A DNA stretch of 19,658 nt from JAVJSD01 sp040219575 (GTDB taxonomy: Bacteria > Planctomycetota > Planctomycetia > Pirellulales > Pirellulaceae): assembly GCA_040219575.1 (NCBI GenBank), contig JAVJSD010000103.1:1-19658 (forward strand), given 5' to 3'. The notes under the pieces are model-generated. The model saw only the letters and a program-made list of their open reading frames with translations. It did not search any database and was not told the origin of the DNA. Both the position numbers and the translations under genes were made by a program. Shown here in pieces: positions 1 through 8,498 of the stretch; the stretch's first letter is position 1, and every line of letters starts with the position of its first letter.

Positions 1-138
1 ATCTCGACGGGGCCGCTGGAAGGAACCAACAACAAGATCAAAACCATGAAACGCCAGGCCTACGGATTCCGCGATCCCGAGTTCTTCCGACTCAAGATCC
101 TCGGCATTCACGAAACACAATACGCTTTAGTCGGATGA
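1..138 (+). CDS. ISL3-type transposase, C-terminal fragment (5' end outside window)
   Basis: The window opens inside a reading frame that ends with TGA at 136-138, giving 45 residues. The fragment contains GPLEGTNNKIKTMKRQAYG followed by FRD. This is the C-terminal signature of ISL3-family DDE transposases: the glutamate in LEGTNN (residue 7 of the fragment) would be the last acid of the catalytic triad, and the Lys/Arg-rich stretch after it is conserved in the family. The role would be cut-and-paste movement of its insertion sequence. Only the tail is visible, so activity, length and the left inverted repeat cannot be judged. I did not find a convincing right inverted repeat in the 200 bases after the stop. 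The family call rests on the motif and is fairly secure. Confidence 0.75.
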   Translation: MSTGPLEGTNNKIKTMKRQAYGFRDPEFFRLKILGIHETQYALVG

Positions 139-268
139 ACCGTAATTCTACCGACTTCGGGGGCGTGGGCTAAGTCAACGTTGCTTGCGGGTCGGCAGGG
201 AGCAATTGAGAATCGCAATCACTTTCTTGCCGAGCGTGAAAGAGTTGTACTCAGTCTCTAGGTGATCC

Positions 269-292
269 CCGCTCTCCCCATGAGGAGAGCGG
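269..292. terminator. Hairpin between converging transposase and integrase genes
   Basis: A perfect 9-bp stem (269-277 with 284-292, ccgctctcc / ggagagcgg) closes a 6-base loop. It lies between the transposase stop (138, plus strand) and the integrase stop (343, minus strand), so it is placed to end transcription from both sides. Neither side has a proper T-tract, so function as an intrinsic terminator is an inference. It could instead be part of a mobile-element end. Confidence 0.4.
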
Positions 293-342
293 CCCGCATC
301 TTTGGCGGCGCAGTCAAACCGGTCGTCGGGGAACTGAAGTCA

Positions 343-1647
343 CTACGTGGAATTGAATAGCCACTCCCGCACATGCTCAACTACTGCCTCCAGCCTCTCG
401 TCATCGATCCTCTGGCGATAGTTGCTGGCCATGTCGTCACGGGCGTGTCCCATGATCCGGTCGATGGCGGGGAAGTCGCCGCAGCCGTCTGCGATCGTTC
501 TGAATACGTGCCGCAGAACGTAGAATGAACAGCCAGGCCGGTGGATCGTTGTCCACTTTGACTTCCCCCGGGGCTGCCAACCGCACTTGCACTTCTTGGC
601 GCCGTTCTCGTTCAGTTTGCCGCACTTTGGGCACCGCGGCCGCCGCATCAGCTTGGTGGTCTCCGCGCTGATTGGGTTCGCTGCATTGCCGTTGATCCAC
701 GGCTGCCGGTACTTTGTGATGAACAGCCGGTCGACGTACTCGCTGTCGAGGGGTTCCTTTCGCTTTTTCAGCACGGCGCGCAGCGCCTTGATCGTCTCTG
801 GCCAGAGCGGGCAACGGCGTTCGATGCCGGTCTTCGGCCTTGGGTAGACGATACATCCCTTGTCCAGGTCCACCGCCCGCAGCGGCAGCGTACCGCAGTC
901 GGTGTTGCCGAACCCGCAGTTTATGCCCAAGAGGATCATCGCCTTGAGTTGCGGGCCCGCGGCGTCGAGCAGTGCGCGAATCTCGTCGGCTTCCAGCATC
1001 TTCGGACCTCGCGCGGCTCGCTCCTTCCGCAGCGTCGTCTTGGAAGGCTTCTTGAAGTGCGGGCCGTATCGCATCGGCTTGTCGAGCAAGCCCGCCTCGT
1101 AGCCGTAGTTGAAGATCACCCGGATGCGCTGAATTTCGTTGCCCAGCGCTACGGGCCCCCACTTCGCGGCGATGGACGCCCGCAGCTTTTCGAAGTCCTG
1201 TGCGTCCAGATCGGACACCAGCCGGTCGCGGCTGAAGCAATCCGTCAGTCGCTTCGCCACCCGCAGGTAGTCGCGCCACGACTTGTTGCCAATGTCGCCC
1301 GCGTTGAGCTGATGTTCTTTGGCTTCCAGAAAGTGGTTGCACAGGTCAGCGACCGTCAGCCCGTCCGTCTTCTCGCGAGGCTTTCGGCCGGCGTAAAGAT
1401 CGTCCCTCTGTTGCTCGTACTGTTCGAGGGCGGCCTTCCAGTTTCCGTCTTTGCCGATGCGCGTGAGTTTGCCATTTTCGCGCTTAGCCCAGTAGCCGAA
1501 GTAGTGAAACTTGCCCTTGATCTTCTTTGCCCAGCGACCCGAATCATGGTCGAACAGAGGGAAGTCGTCGTAAGGCTTGCCGGGCTTGCCGTTCGACGAC
1601 CTGCGTGGCGCTTTGCGGGGCTTCGTTGCTGTTGTAGACTTGACCAT
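343..1647 (-). CDS. Tyrosine recombinase / integrase with internal zinc ribbon
   Basis: A 434-residue protein of the phage-integrase (tyrosine recombinase) family, which cuts and rejoins DNA for element integration or excision. Visible parts: a basic N-terminus (KSTTATKPRKAPRRSS), an Arm/SAM-like core-binding region (about 100-220), then the catalytic domain. Catalytic residues seen are the box II arginine R379 (in FYVLRH), H401 (in MGHARDD) and the tyrosine nucleophile Y410 (in SNYRQRI). A lysine sits in PRPKTGIERR near residue 270. The usual box I arginine is absent: that region reads GINCGFGNTDCGTLPL. The first histidine of HxxR is replaced by tyrosine. A Cys4 zinc ribbon (CPKCGKLN...KKCKCGW, about 335-360) is inserted before box II. 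The ATG at 1647 was chosen over the upstream one at 1785 because GAGAGGT lies 6 bases before it. It neighbours a tRNA and an IS remnant, consistent with an integrated element. Confidence 0.88.
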   Translation of the reverse strand: MVKSTTATKPRKAPRRSSNGKPGKPYDDFPLFDHDSGRWAKKIKGKFHYFGYWAKRENGKLTRIGKDGNWKAALEQYEQQRDDLYAGRKPREKTDGLTVADLCNHFLEAKEHQLNAGDIGNKSWRDYLRVAKRLTDCFSRDRLVSDLDAQDFEKLRASIAAKWGPVALGNEIQRIRVIFNYGYEAGLLDKPMRYGPHFKKPSKTTLRKERAARGPKMLEADEIRALLDAAGPQLKAMILLGINCGFGNTDCGTLPLRAVDLDKGCIVYPRPKTGIERRCPLWPETIKALRAVLKKRKEPLDSEYVDRLFITKYRQPWINGNAANPISAETTKLMRRPRCPKCGKLNENGAKKCKCGWQPRGKSKWTTIHRPGCSFYVLRHVFRTIADGCGDFPAIDRIMGHARDDMASNYRQRIDDERLEAVVEHVREWLFNST

Positions 1648-1653
1648 GGCGCT

Positions 1654-1660
1654 ACCTCTC
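1654..1660 (-). promoter_or_regulatory. Shine-Dalgarno site of the integrase
   Basis: On the minus strand GAGAGGT ends 6 bases before the ATG at 1645-1647. This site decides the start in favour of the 434-residue form. The longer form beginning at 1785 would translate through the GGTGTC repeat cluster and has no comparable site. Confidence 0.6.
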
Positions 1661-1678
1661 AGTCGAAAGCGGGTAGGT

Positions 1679-1783
1679 GGTGTCAATGACACCCCGGGGT
1701 ACCAGCCCGTGGGTGTCTTTTTCATGGCCTTCATCGTAAAAGGTGTCAAAACTGGTGTCAACTTCTTTTCGACCACGGACACC
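1679..1783. repeat. Cluster of six GGTGTC/GACACC hexamers upstream of the integrase
   Basis: GGTGTC occurs at 1679, 1712, 1742 and 1754 and its complement GACACC at 1688 and 1778, six copies in about 105 bases. The first two form a perfect palindrome, ggtgtcaatgacacc (1679-1693). The copies at 1742 and 1754 are direct repeats spaced by 12 bases, each followed by A. The cluster fills the gap between the integrase start and the tRNA. That is where arm-type recombinase sites, an excisionase site or an autoregulatory operator would be expected. The repeats are directly visible; the role is inferred. Confidence 0.6.
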
Positions 1784-1816
1784 AAGCAGGCGAAGAATGC
1801 TTGTATACAAATCCCT

Positions 1817-1890
1817 GGGGCGGTAGCTCAGTCGGTTAGAGCAAGCGACTCATAATCGCTTGGTCGGGGGTTCGAGTCCCTCCCGCCCTA
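1817..1890 (+). tRNA. tRNA with CAU anticodon (Ile2 or elongator Met)
   Basis: A full cloverleaf folds over 74 bases. The acceptor GGGGCGG (1817-1823) pairs with CCGCCCT (first pair G-U), and the D arm is GCTC...GAGC. The anticodon stem is AGCGA/TCGCT with loop CTCATAA, and the T arm is GGGGG-TTCGAGT-CCCTC. The discriminator is A at 1890 and no CCA is encoded. The anticodon is CAT. The anticodon arm and variable loop (gcgactcataatcgcttggtc) look more like bacterial tRNA-Ile2, whose C34 is changed to lysidine by TilS, than elongator Met, but this cannot be settled by eye. The adjacent integrase suggests the tRNA may have served as an integration site. I could not find a duplicated tRNA 3' end in this window. 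Confidence 0.93.
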
Positions 1891-2193
1891 CTTACTTCCT
1901 TGGCGTCTATGCCTGCGGCGTCGTTATATCCTGCCTATCCTGCAAAACGCCCAACATCGCGCGCCGCGGCGCTTCGAGATCGCCTTCGCCATCGTCTTCG
2001 ACGCGGATGTGGCCTACAATTGCTCGACGGCCGAAGCCGACGACCGAAGCGGGTTCGTGAGCTGCCGATGCGGTCTTTTGCGCCCCGGATTGCACGCCCT
2101 GGGGGGTAGGGGTAGATTATTAAGTTTCGGCGTACATTGCACTTGCGCGGCACCGGCACGGTGCGGCGATCCCCGTAGAAAAGGCCCGCGGGT
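1891..2193. other. Intergenic region, no gene recognised
   Basis: About 300 bases between the tRNA and the first phosphoesterase. Short open frames here overlap on all strands and none shows recognisable protein motifs or a ribosome site. An AT-richer patch (attattaagtttcgg, about 2116-2130) lies some 70 bases upstream of the GTG at 2194 and may mark its promoter. No clear -35/-10 pair is visible. Confidence 0.4.
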
Positions 2194-2949
2194 GTGAAGC
2201 GAGCTCTGATCAGCGACATTCACGGCAATTACGAGGCGCTGACCGCCGTTTTCGCGGACATCGCCGCGCAGAACGTGGGCGAAATCCTCTGCCTGGGAGA
2301 CATCATCGGCTACGGGCCGAATCCTTGCGAGTGCCTCGACAAGGTGATCAAGGACTGTCGCGTCACCATCCTGGGCAACCACGATCAGGCGGCGCTGTTC
2401 GATCCCGACGGCTTCAATCCGGTGGCGCTGCAAGCCATCTACTGGACACGCGATCAGATCGAGGGACAGGGCAGCGCCGACGCCATCAATCGCCGCTGGG
2501 ATTTCCTCGGCGAGTTGCCGCGGACCCATACCGAGGGCGACTACCTGTACGTGCACGGCTCGCCTCGGGAACCGACCAACGAGTACGTGTTTCCCGAGGA
2601 CGTCTACAATCAACGCAAGATGGACGCCCTCTTCGGGCGGATCGAGAAATACTGCTTCCAGGGGCACACCCACATTCCCGGGGTGTTCACCGAGCAACGC
2701 GAGTTTCTCTCTCCCGACGAGTGCGACTACCAGTATCACCTGGGAGAAGGGAAGATCATGGTCAACGTGGGGAGCGTCGGCCAGCCGCGCGACAGCGATC
2801 CACGCTCCTGCTATGTGGTGGTCGACGACGAGAAGAAGCTGATCACCTTTCGCCGGGTTGATTACGATTTCGGCCAGACCGCCGAGAAGATTTACGCCGT
2901 TGCCGACCTGGACAACATGCTGGGCGACCGGCTGAAATCGGGCCGCTGA
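2194..2949 (+). CDS. Calcineurin-like metallophosphoesterase, first of a tandem pair
   Basis: A 251-residue single-domain metallophosphoesterase of the YfcE/MJ0936-like group. The metal-binding set is complete: D8 and H10 (SDIHGN), D36 (LGD), N62 and H63 (GNHDQ), H121 (YVHG), H158 and H160 (GHTH). Together these bind two divalent metals and hydrolyse phosphoester bonds. The natural substrate cannot be read from the sequence; such proteins act on phosphodiesters, nucleotides or phosphoproteins. No signal peptide or membrane segment is seen, so it is probably cytoplasmic. The start is GTG, as shown by the immediate MKRALISDIHGN motif, with only a weak AAAGG about 9 bases upstream. A closely similar gene follows at 3294. 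The shared C-terminal part (INVGSVGQPRD, then FRRV(D/E)YD and LDN(M/F)LG) goes beyond the minimal fold and marks the two as one subfamily. Confidence 0.9.
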   Translation: MKRALISDIHGNYEALTAVFADIAAQNVGEILCLGDIIGYGPNPCECLDKVIKDCRVTILGNHDQAALFDPDGFNPVALQAIYWTRDQIEGQGSADAINRRWDFLGELPRTHTEGDYLYVHGSPREPTNEYVFPEDVYNQRKMDALFGRIEKYCFQGHTHIPGVFTEQREFLSPDECDYQYHLGEGKIMVNVGSVGQPRDSDPRSCYVVVDDEKKLITFRRVDYDFGQTAEKIYAVADLDNMLGDRLKSGR

Positions 2950-3293
2950 CGGGCGCCAAAGTCCTGGCCGACCACCGGGGGCGCCGCCAAGATCAACGGC
3001 CCGGTTGCGAATTATTTTGGGCGGCCGCGTCGGCCTTCGCTCCCTTCGGCTCCCTTCCGGAGGTGAGCAGAAATCTGGACGCCGCCGCCCGCCCCGCGGT
3101 TTTGGGCCTCCCGTGGCCTTCCCGCGGCTGGCCTTGTGAGACAAACTAGGGGATTGGATTGGGGCGAACGTTGCGTACGATCGCGCAAGCGCCGGCCGCG
3201 TCGCTTTCGAGCAGCGCCGCGACTGGTCGCCTGCAACTACGAATCCGCCGCTGAGGCGGAGATTCCTCCCTCTTCCCCGCGGGGGGCTCGGGC
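2950..3293. other. Spacer between the two phosphoesterase genes
   Basis: 344 bases with no convincing gene; the minus-strand open frames are shadows of the flanking genes. It contains a GC-rich, repetitive stretch built from cggccttcgctcccttcggct (3033-3058 region) that could pair locally, but no hairpin followed by a T-tract. The length suggests that the second gene has its own promoter, which I cannot identify. Confidence 0.4.
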
Positions 3294-4052
3294 GTGAAGC
3301 GAGCCATTGTCAGCGACATCCACGGTAATCTCGACGCACTCGAGGCGGTCTTGGCCGATATCGAGTCGCAGGGGATTACGCAGGTCTATTGCCTGGGCGA
3401 TGTGATCGGCTACGGCCCGAATCCGCGCGAGTGCATCGACCGCGTGATGCAGTTCGATCTGTGCGTGCTGGGGAATCACGATCAGGGCGCCTTGTTCGAT
3501 CCCGAGGGTTTCAGCAGCGGCGCCGAGCGGGCCATCTTCTGGACGCGCGAACAACTGGAGCGTGTCGGCGACGATCCCGCCGAGGCCGACGAGAACGTCA
3601 AGCGTTGGGACTACCTCTGCGACCTGCCGCGCACCTACCGCGAAGGCGACGTGATGTTCGTGCACGGTTCGGCCCGCAACCCGCTCAACGAGTACGTGTT
3701 CCCCGAGGACGTCTACAACACGCGGAAGATGGAGAAGATCTTCAGTGTGATTCAAGGGCACTGCTTTCAGGGGCACACGCACGTGCCCGGCGTTTTCACC
3801 TCCGACGGCCGGTTCGCGAGCCCCAACGATCTGGGCGGCCGCTATCAGTTGGGGGAAACCAAGTCGATGATCAACGTCGGCAGCGTGGGACAGCCGCGCG
3901 ACGCCGACAGTCGGGCGAGCTACGTGGTGTTGGAAGACCACGCCGTCGAGTTTCGCCGCGTGGAGTACGATATCGAAAAGACGGTGGCCAAGATCTTCGC
4001 CATTGCGGAATTGGACAATTTTCTGGGAGAACGATTGCGCGAAGGCCGCTAG
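3294..4052 (+). CDS. Calcineurin-like metallophosphoesterase, second of a tandem pair
   Basis: A 252-residue paralogue of the gene at 2194, sharing clearly more than half of the aligned positions by eye and the same length and order of motifs: SDIHGN, LGDVIGYGPNP, LGNHDQGALFDP, FVHGSA, NEYVFPEDVYN, FQGHTH, INVGSVGQPRD. All metal ligands are retained, so both copies should be active. The start is again GTG inside gtgaagcgagc, the same opening bases as the first copy. There is no recognisable ribosome site in the purine-poor leader. The pair presumably arose by tandem duplication. Differences concentrate in the middle (about 70-105) and around 165-185, where substrate contacts could differ. It is predicted cytoplasmic; the substrate is unknown. 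Confidence 0.9.
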   Translation: MKRAIVSDIHGNLDALEAVLADIESQGITQVYCLGDVIGYGPNPRECIDRVMQFDLCVLGNHDQGALFDPEGFSSGAERAIFWTREQLERVGDDPAEADENVKRWDYLCDLPRTYREGDVMFVHGSARNPLNEYVFPEDVYNTRKMEKIFSVIQGHCFQGHTHVPGVFTSDGRFASPNDLGGRYQLGETKSMINVGSVGQPRDADSRASYVVLEDHAVEFRRVEYDIEKTVAKIFAIAELDNFLGERLREGR

Positions 4053-4111
4053 GCGAAAAGAAGACAGCGAAACCGCTGATCAGCGCGAAGGGATGAATTC
4101 GGGTAGCAGAA

Positions 4112-4166
4112 GTCGTGAGACGACAGGAAATTCAGTCGAACCGAATTTCAGAACTCTCACGAGTTC
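4112..4166 (+). promoter_or_regulatory. Three consecutive small hairpins upstream of yidC
   Basis: Three perfect inverted repeats follow each other: gtcgt-gag-acgac (4112-4124), gaaattc-N9-gaatttc (4127-4149) and gaactc-tcac-gagttc (4151-4166). They lie after the phosphoesterase stop (4052) and about 160 bases before the yidC GTG. No T-tract follows, so they are not a standard terminator. They could be a structured 3' end, an mRNA leader or protein-binding sites. Confidence 0.4.
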
Positions 4167-4323
4167 AACTACCGCAAAATCAAAGCGTCGCAAAGCATTC
4201 GCGTCCGATCAGCGTTCCTTAGCAATTCGACTTCGTCATCGTTTGGTCCCCGGTTCGCCGACGATCGCCGCAACGAATCAACTCGCGCCCGGCGCGAGAC
4301 CCTGACGCGAAAGCAAATCAAAC

Positions 4324-6858
4324 GTGGAAAAACGACTTATACTCTTCGTCGTGCTGTCGGTCGGCGTGATGATCGGCTCGATCGCGCTCAACACGCTGAT
4401 CAGCAGTTGGAATCGCAAGCCCGAGCAGAACGTCGCCGCCGCGGATGGTGGTGAGGAAGATGCCGGCGGCGAAGATGCCGATGCGGCGGGCCCTGACGCC
4501 GACGGCGGCGATGCGGACGCCGGCGGAGACGCGCCGCCCGCGGGCGACAACGGCGGCGCGGCCGGCGGAGAAGATGCCGATGCGAGTTCGAGCGAGAAAC
4601 AGGACGGCGAGAAACAGGACGGCGAGAAGGTAAACGCACAAAAAGCAGACGGCGAAGACGGCGACACCCCCCAGCCTCCGCAAGTCGAACCGCCGGGCGA
4701 GGCGCCGCCGCTCGGTCTGCCCGAGCAAGCGCGAACAACCCTCGGTTCGCTCGATCCAAAAAGTCCCTATTCCGCGTTGTACACCGTCACCAGCCAAGGA
4801 GCCGCCATCGAGCGCGTGGAGCTGAACGACCCGCGCTACCTCGACCTGGAGCAGAACAGCGGCTATTTCGGCCATCTGGCACTTACGGACGTGGAGGGAG
4901 GCGGTTGCCGCGTGAACGTGGTCGGCCCCGGCACGCCGGCGGCGGCGGCCGACATCCGGCCCGGCGACGTGATCGTCGGTTTCGGCGGCGAGCCGGTCGA
5001 CGACCTGATCATGTTCGACAGCCTGTTGTCGGAAACGCGGCCGAAACAGCAGGTCGCCGTCTCGCTGGTCCGCGGCGAGGGGGACACGGCCAAGGAGCTC
5101 GATGTCACGCTCAAATTGCGAAGTCGGCCGCTGGAGTTGATCCGCCCCGAGCCCGCCCAGCCGACCGCCCGCGCGATCGAAATCGATCCTCCGCACGACC
5201 CGCTCTCGCTGTTGATGACCATCGGCTCGTCGAGCAAGAACAAGCGCAGCGGCGGCCTCGTCGAACTCGATGGGCTGCGAACCGCCAACTGGAAGATGAA
5301 GAAGCTCGAGGGCGAGCAGGCCGTCGAGTTCAGCCTGGGGCCGGAAGAAGGACTCACCGCCGAACGACTGGCCGAAGTCGGCCTCAGCGGCCAGTTGGAG
5401 ATCGTCAAACGCGTCTACCTGGTGACGGACAAGGTCGGCGATTTCAAGGCGCACCACGCGGTGGTCGACATTGAACTGCGCAACCTCGGCGACGAGCCGA
5501 TTGCCAAGTTGGGTTACGTGCTCGACGGCCCCAACGGCCTGCCGACCGAAGGTTGGTGGTATTCGTACAAGGTGCAGCCCAACTGGGGTTCGGCCGGCGC
5601 CCGCGACGTGATCTACAAGACCGACGCGATGCGGTACTACGATTTCGTCACCTGCTACACGATCTGGAACCAGGCCGAGACCGAGAACGAACCTCTGGTG
5701 CAGTTCATCATGAGCGACACGCCGGAGGCCCGCAAACTGCACTACGCCGGCGTCGACGCCCAGTACTTCGCCGCCGTGCTGGTGCCGGGGGCGTTCGACG
5801 CGGAGACGCGTGGGGCGAGTTTCAATCAGTTCGAATTGCTGCCCGCCAATCTGGACGAGCTGCCGGACAAAACGGTCTACAAGCTGACCAACGTCACCTT
5901 CCGCATGCGGAGCGAAACGTTCGACCTGGCGCCGGGCGCTTCGCACAAGCAAAGCTTCGTGCTGTTCGCCGGCCCCAAGGATCCCGATCTTCTAGCGGAG
6001 TATCGGCTGGACGATTTCGTGTACTACGGCTGGTTCGGCGTGGTCTCGAAGCCGCTGGTCTGGCTGCTGCACAAGTTCCACTTCATCACGCTGGGGGTCA
6101 GCTACGGACTGGCGATCATCATGCTCACGCTGTTGGTGCGGGGCTGCATGTTCCCCATCAGCCGCAAGGCGGTTCGCAACGCGCAGATGATGCAGGCGCT
6201 GGGCCCCGAGATGAAGGCCATCGCCGAAAAGTACAAGACCGACATGGAGAAGCGCGGCAAGGCGCAGAAGGACTTGTTCAAGAAGTACAACTACAACCCC
6301 TTCGGCGGCTGCCTGCTGATGTTTCTGCAGTTGCCGATCTTCCTGGGATTGTATCGGGCTCTGTGCGTCGATCTCGCCCTGCGGGGAGCGCCGTTGATTC
6401 CGGGACTCAGTTGGTGCAGCAACCTGGCGGCGCCCGACATGCTGGTCTACTGGGAGCCGCTGTGGAGCTACTTCACCTCGCCGACCGGCTGGTTGGGGCC
6501 GTACTTCAACATCCTGCCGCTGTTCACCGTGGTGCTGTTCGCGGTGCAGCAGAAGATGTTCACGCCGCCGCCGACCGACGAGACGCAGGCCATGCAGCAG
6601 AAGATGATGATGTGGATGACGCTGCTGATCGGCCTGATGTTCTTCAAGGTGCCTTCCGGCTTGTGCCTGTATTTCATCACGTCCAGCCTGTGGGGTGTGT
6701 TCGAGCGGAAGGTGCTCCCCAAGCCCAAGCTGCCGGGCGATCTGGAGAAAAAAGCCGAAGCGGCCAAGGCGAAGAAGTCGGACGGCGACGAGAAGACCAG
6801 CAGCGGCAACGGCGCCGCCAAGGCGGCCCGGCGGAAGAAGGAAAAGGGACGGCGCTGA
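4324..6858 (+). CDS. yidC: YidC/Oxa1 membrane protein insertase with PDZ-like insert
   Basis: An 844-residue YidC, which inserts and folds inner-membrane proteins with or without SecYEG. Order of parts: an N-terminal membrane segment (about 4-26, LILFVVLSVGVMIGSIAL); a low-complexity Asp/Gly/Ala/Glu linker (35-130); a periplasmic domain interrupted by a PDZ-like segment (about 185-262, with VVGPGTPAAAADIRPGDVIVG); then the conserved Oxa1 core. The core has the groove arginine in LLVRGCMFPISRKA, then NPFGGCLLMFLQLPIFLGLY (about 657), PYFNILPLFTVVLF (about 725) and MMMWMTLLIGLMFFKVPSG (about 758). The tail is strongly basic, as in YidC forms that touch the ribosome. The start is GTG with no visible Shine-Dalgarno site; no better upstream start exists. 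mnmE follows 27 bases later, a common gene order. It is longer than proteobacterial YidC because of the linker and the PDZ-like insert. Confidence 0.93.
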   Translation: MEKRLILFVVLSVGVMIGSIALNTLISSWNRKPEQNVAAADGGEEDAGGEDADAAGPDADGGDADAGGDAPPAGDNGGAAGGEDADASSSEKQDGEKQDGEKVNAQKADGEDGDTPQPPQVEPPGEAPPLGLPEQARTTLGSLDPKSPYSALYTVTSQGAAIERVELNDPRYLDLEQNSGYFGHLALTDVEGGGCRVNVVGPGTPAAAADIRPGDVIVGFGGEPVDDLIMFDSLLSETRPKQQVAVSLVRGEGDTAKELDVTLKLRSRPLELIRPEPAQPTARAIEIDPPHDPLSLLMTIGSSSKNKRSGGLVELDGLRTANWKMKKLEGEQAVEFSLGPEEGLTAERLAEVGLSGQLEIVKRVYLVTDKVGDFKAHHAVVDIELRNLGDEPIAKLGYVLDGPNGLPTEGWWYSYKVQPNWGSAGARDVIYKTDAMRYYDFVTCYTIWNQAETENEPLVQFIMSDTPEARKLHYAGVDAQYFAAVLVPGAFDAETRGASFNQFELLPANLDELPDKTVYKLTNVTFRMRSETFDLAPGASHKQSFVLFAGPKDPDLLAEYRLDDFVYYGWFGVVSKPLVWLLHKFHFITLGVSYGLAIIMLTLLVRGCMFPISRKAVRNAQMMQALGPEMKAIAEKYKTDMEKRGKAQKDLFKKYNYNPFGGCLLMFLQLPIFLGLYRALCVDLALRGAPLIPGLSWCSNLAAPDMLVYWEPLWSYFTSPTGWLGPYFNILPLFTVVLFAVQQKMFTPPPTDETQAMQQKMMMWMTLLIGLMFFKVPSGLCLYFITSSLWGVFERKVLPKPKLPGDLEKKAEAAKAKKSDGDEKTSSGNGAAKAARRKKEKGRR
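4462..4584 (+). repeat. In-frame 24-base repeats in the YidC acidic linker
   Basis: A 24-base unit at 4462-4485 recurs at 4561-4584 with one mismatch, 99 bases (33 codons) apart. Just downstream a 15-base unit coding EKQDG is repeated head to tail at 4594-4608 and 4609-4623. The linker has clearly grown by slippage or duplication while staying in frame. Confidence 0.7.
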
Positions 6859-6885
6859 GCCGATGAGGTTTGTCGCGGCGATTTC

Positions 6886-8253
<1,368 letters not shown>

Positions 8254-8290
8254 CATGGACCGTCGGCGGGCATCTACACTCGCGATGCGA

Positions 8291-8311
8291 GTGAGTGGTG
8301 AGTGGTGAGTG
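8291..8311 (+). repeat. Three tandem copies of the heptamer GTGAGTG
   Basis: gtgagtg is repeated three times without gaps just after mnmE, in the 245-base gap before the dehydrogenase gene. It is short and probably a slippage product. No function is suggested. Confidence 0.6.
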
Positions 8312-8498
8312 GGTGTTTCGGCTGGGTTTGAACCGTCGTTCTCTTGCTTGGGCGTGGTGCTTTTCTTGGCGCAGCGTGATTGGAGCCCCTACTCGATGGT
8401 GTGACGCGTAGCCGAGGTTGGCGCGGCTTGTTACGATGTGGGGCCTTGCGGCCGAGAAGCGAGTCCGCCGCGTTCCTCACGCCTAGCCCCCGCGAATC

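Noticed and set aside
139..342. Duplicated tRNA 3' end (att site) to the left of the integrase
   Set aside because: I looked for the T-arm and acceptor sequence of the CAU tRNA in this stretch and found no match.
949..1689. Long plus-strand frame opposite the integrase
   Set aside because: It is a GC-driven antisense shadow; the minus-strand integrase has clear family motifs over the same bases.
1648..1785. N-terminal extension of the integrase to an ATG at 1785
   Set aside because: It would cross the GGTGTC repeat cluster, its 46 residues have no family resemblance, and the internal ATG at 1647 has a good GAGAGGT site.
4318..5952. 544-codon minus-strand frame opposite yidC
   Set aside because: Antisense shadow of a recognised YidC with no protein motifs of its own, a common effect in high-GC DNA.
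8291..8311. GTGAGTG tandem repeat as a CRISPR-like or iteron array
   Set aside because: Only three adjacent heptamers, no spacers and no replication genes nearby; simple slippage explains it.
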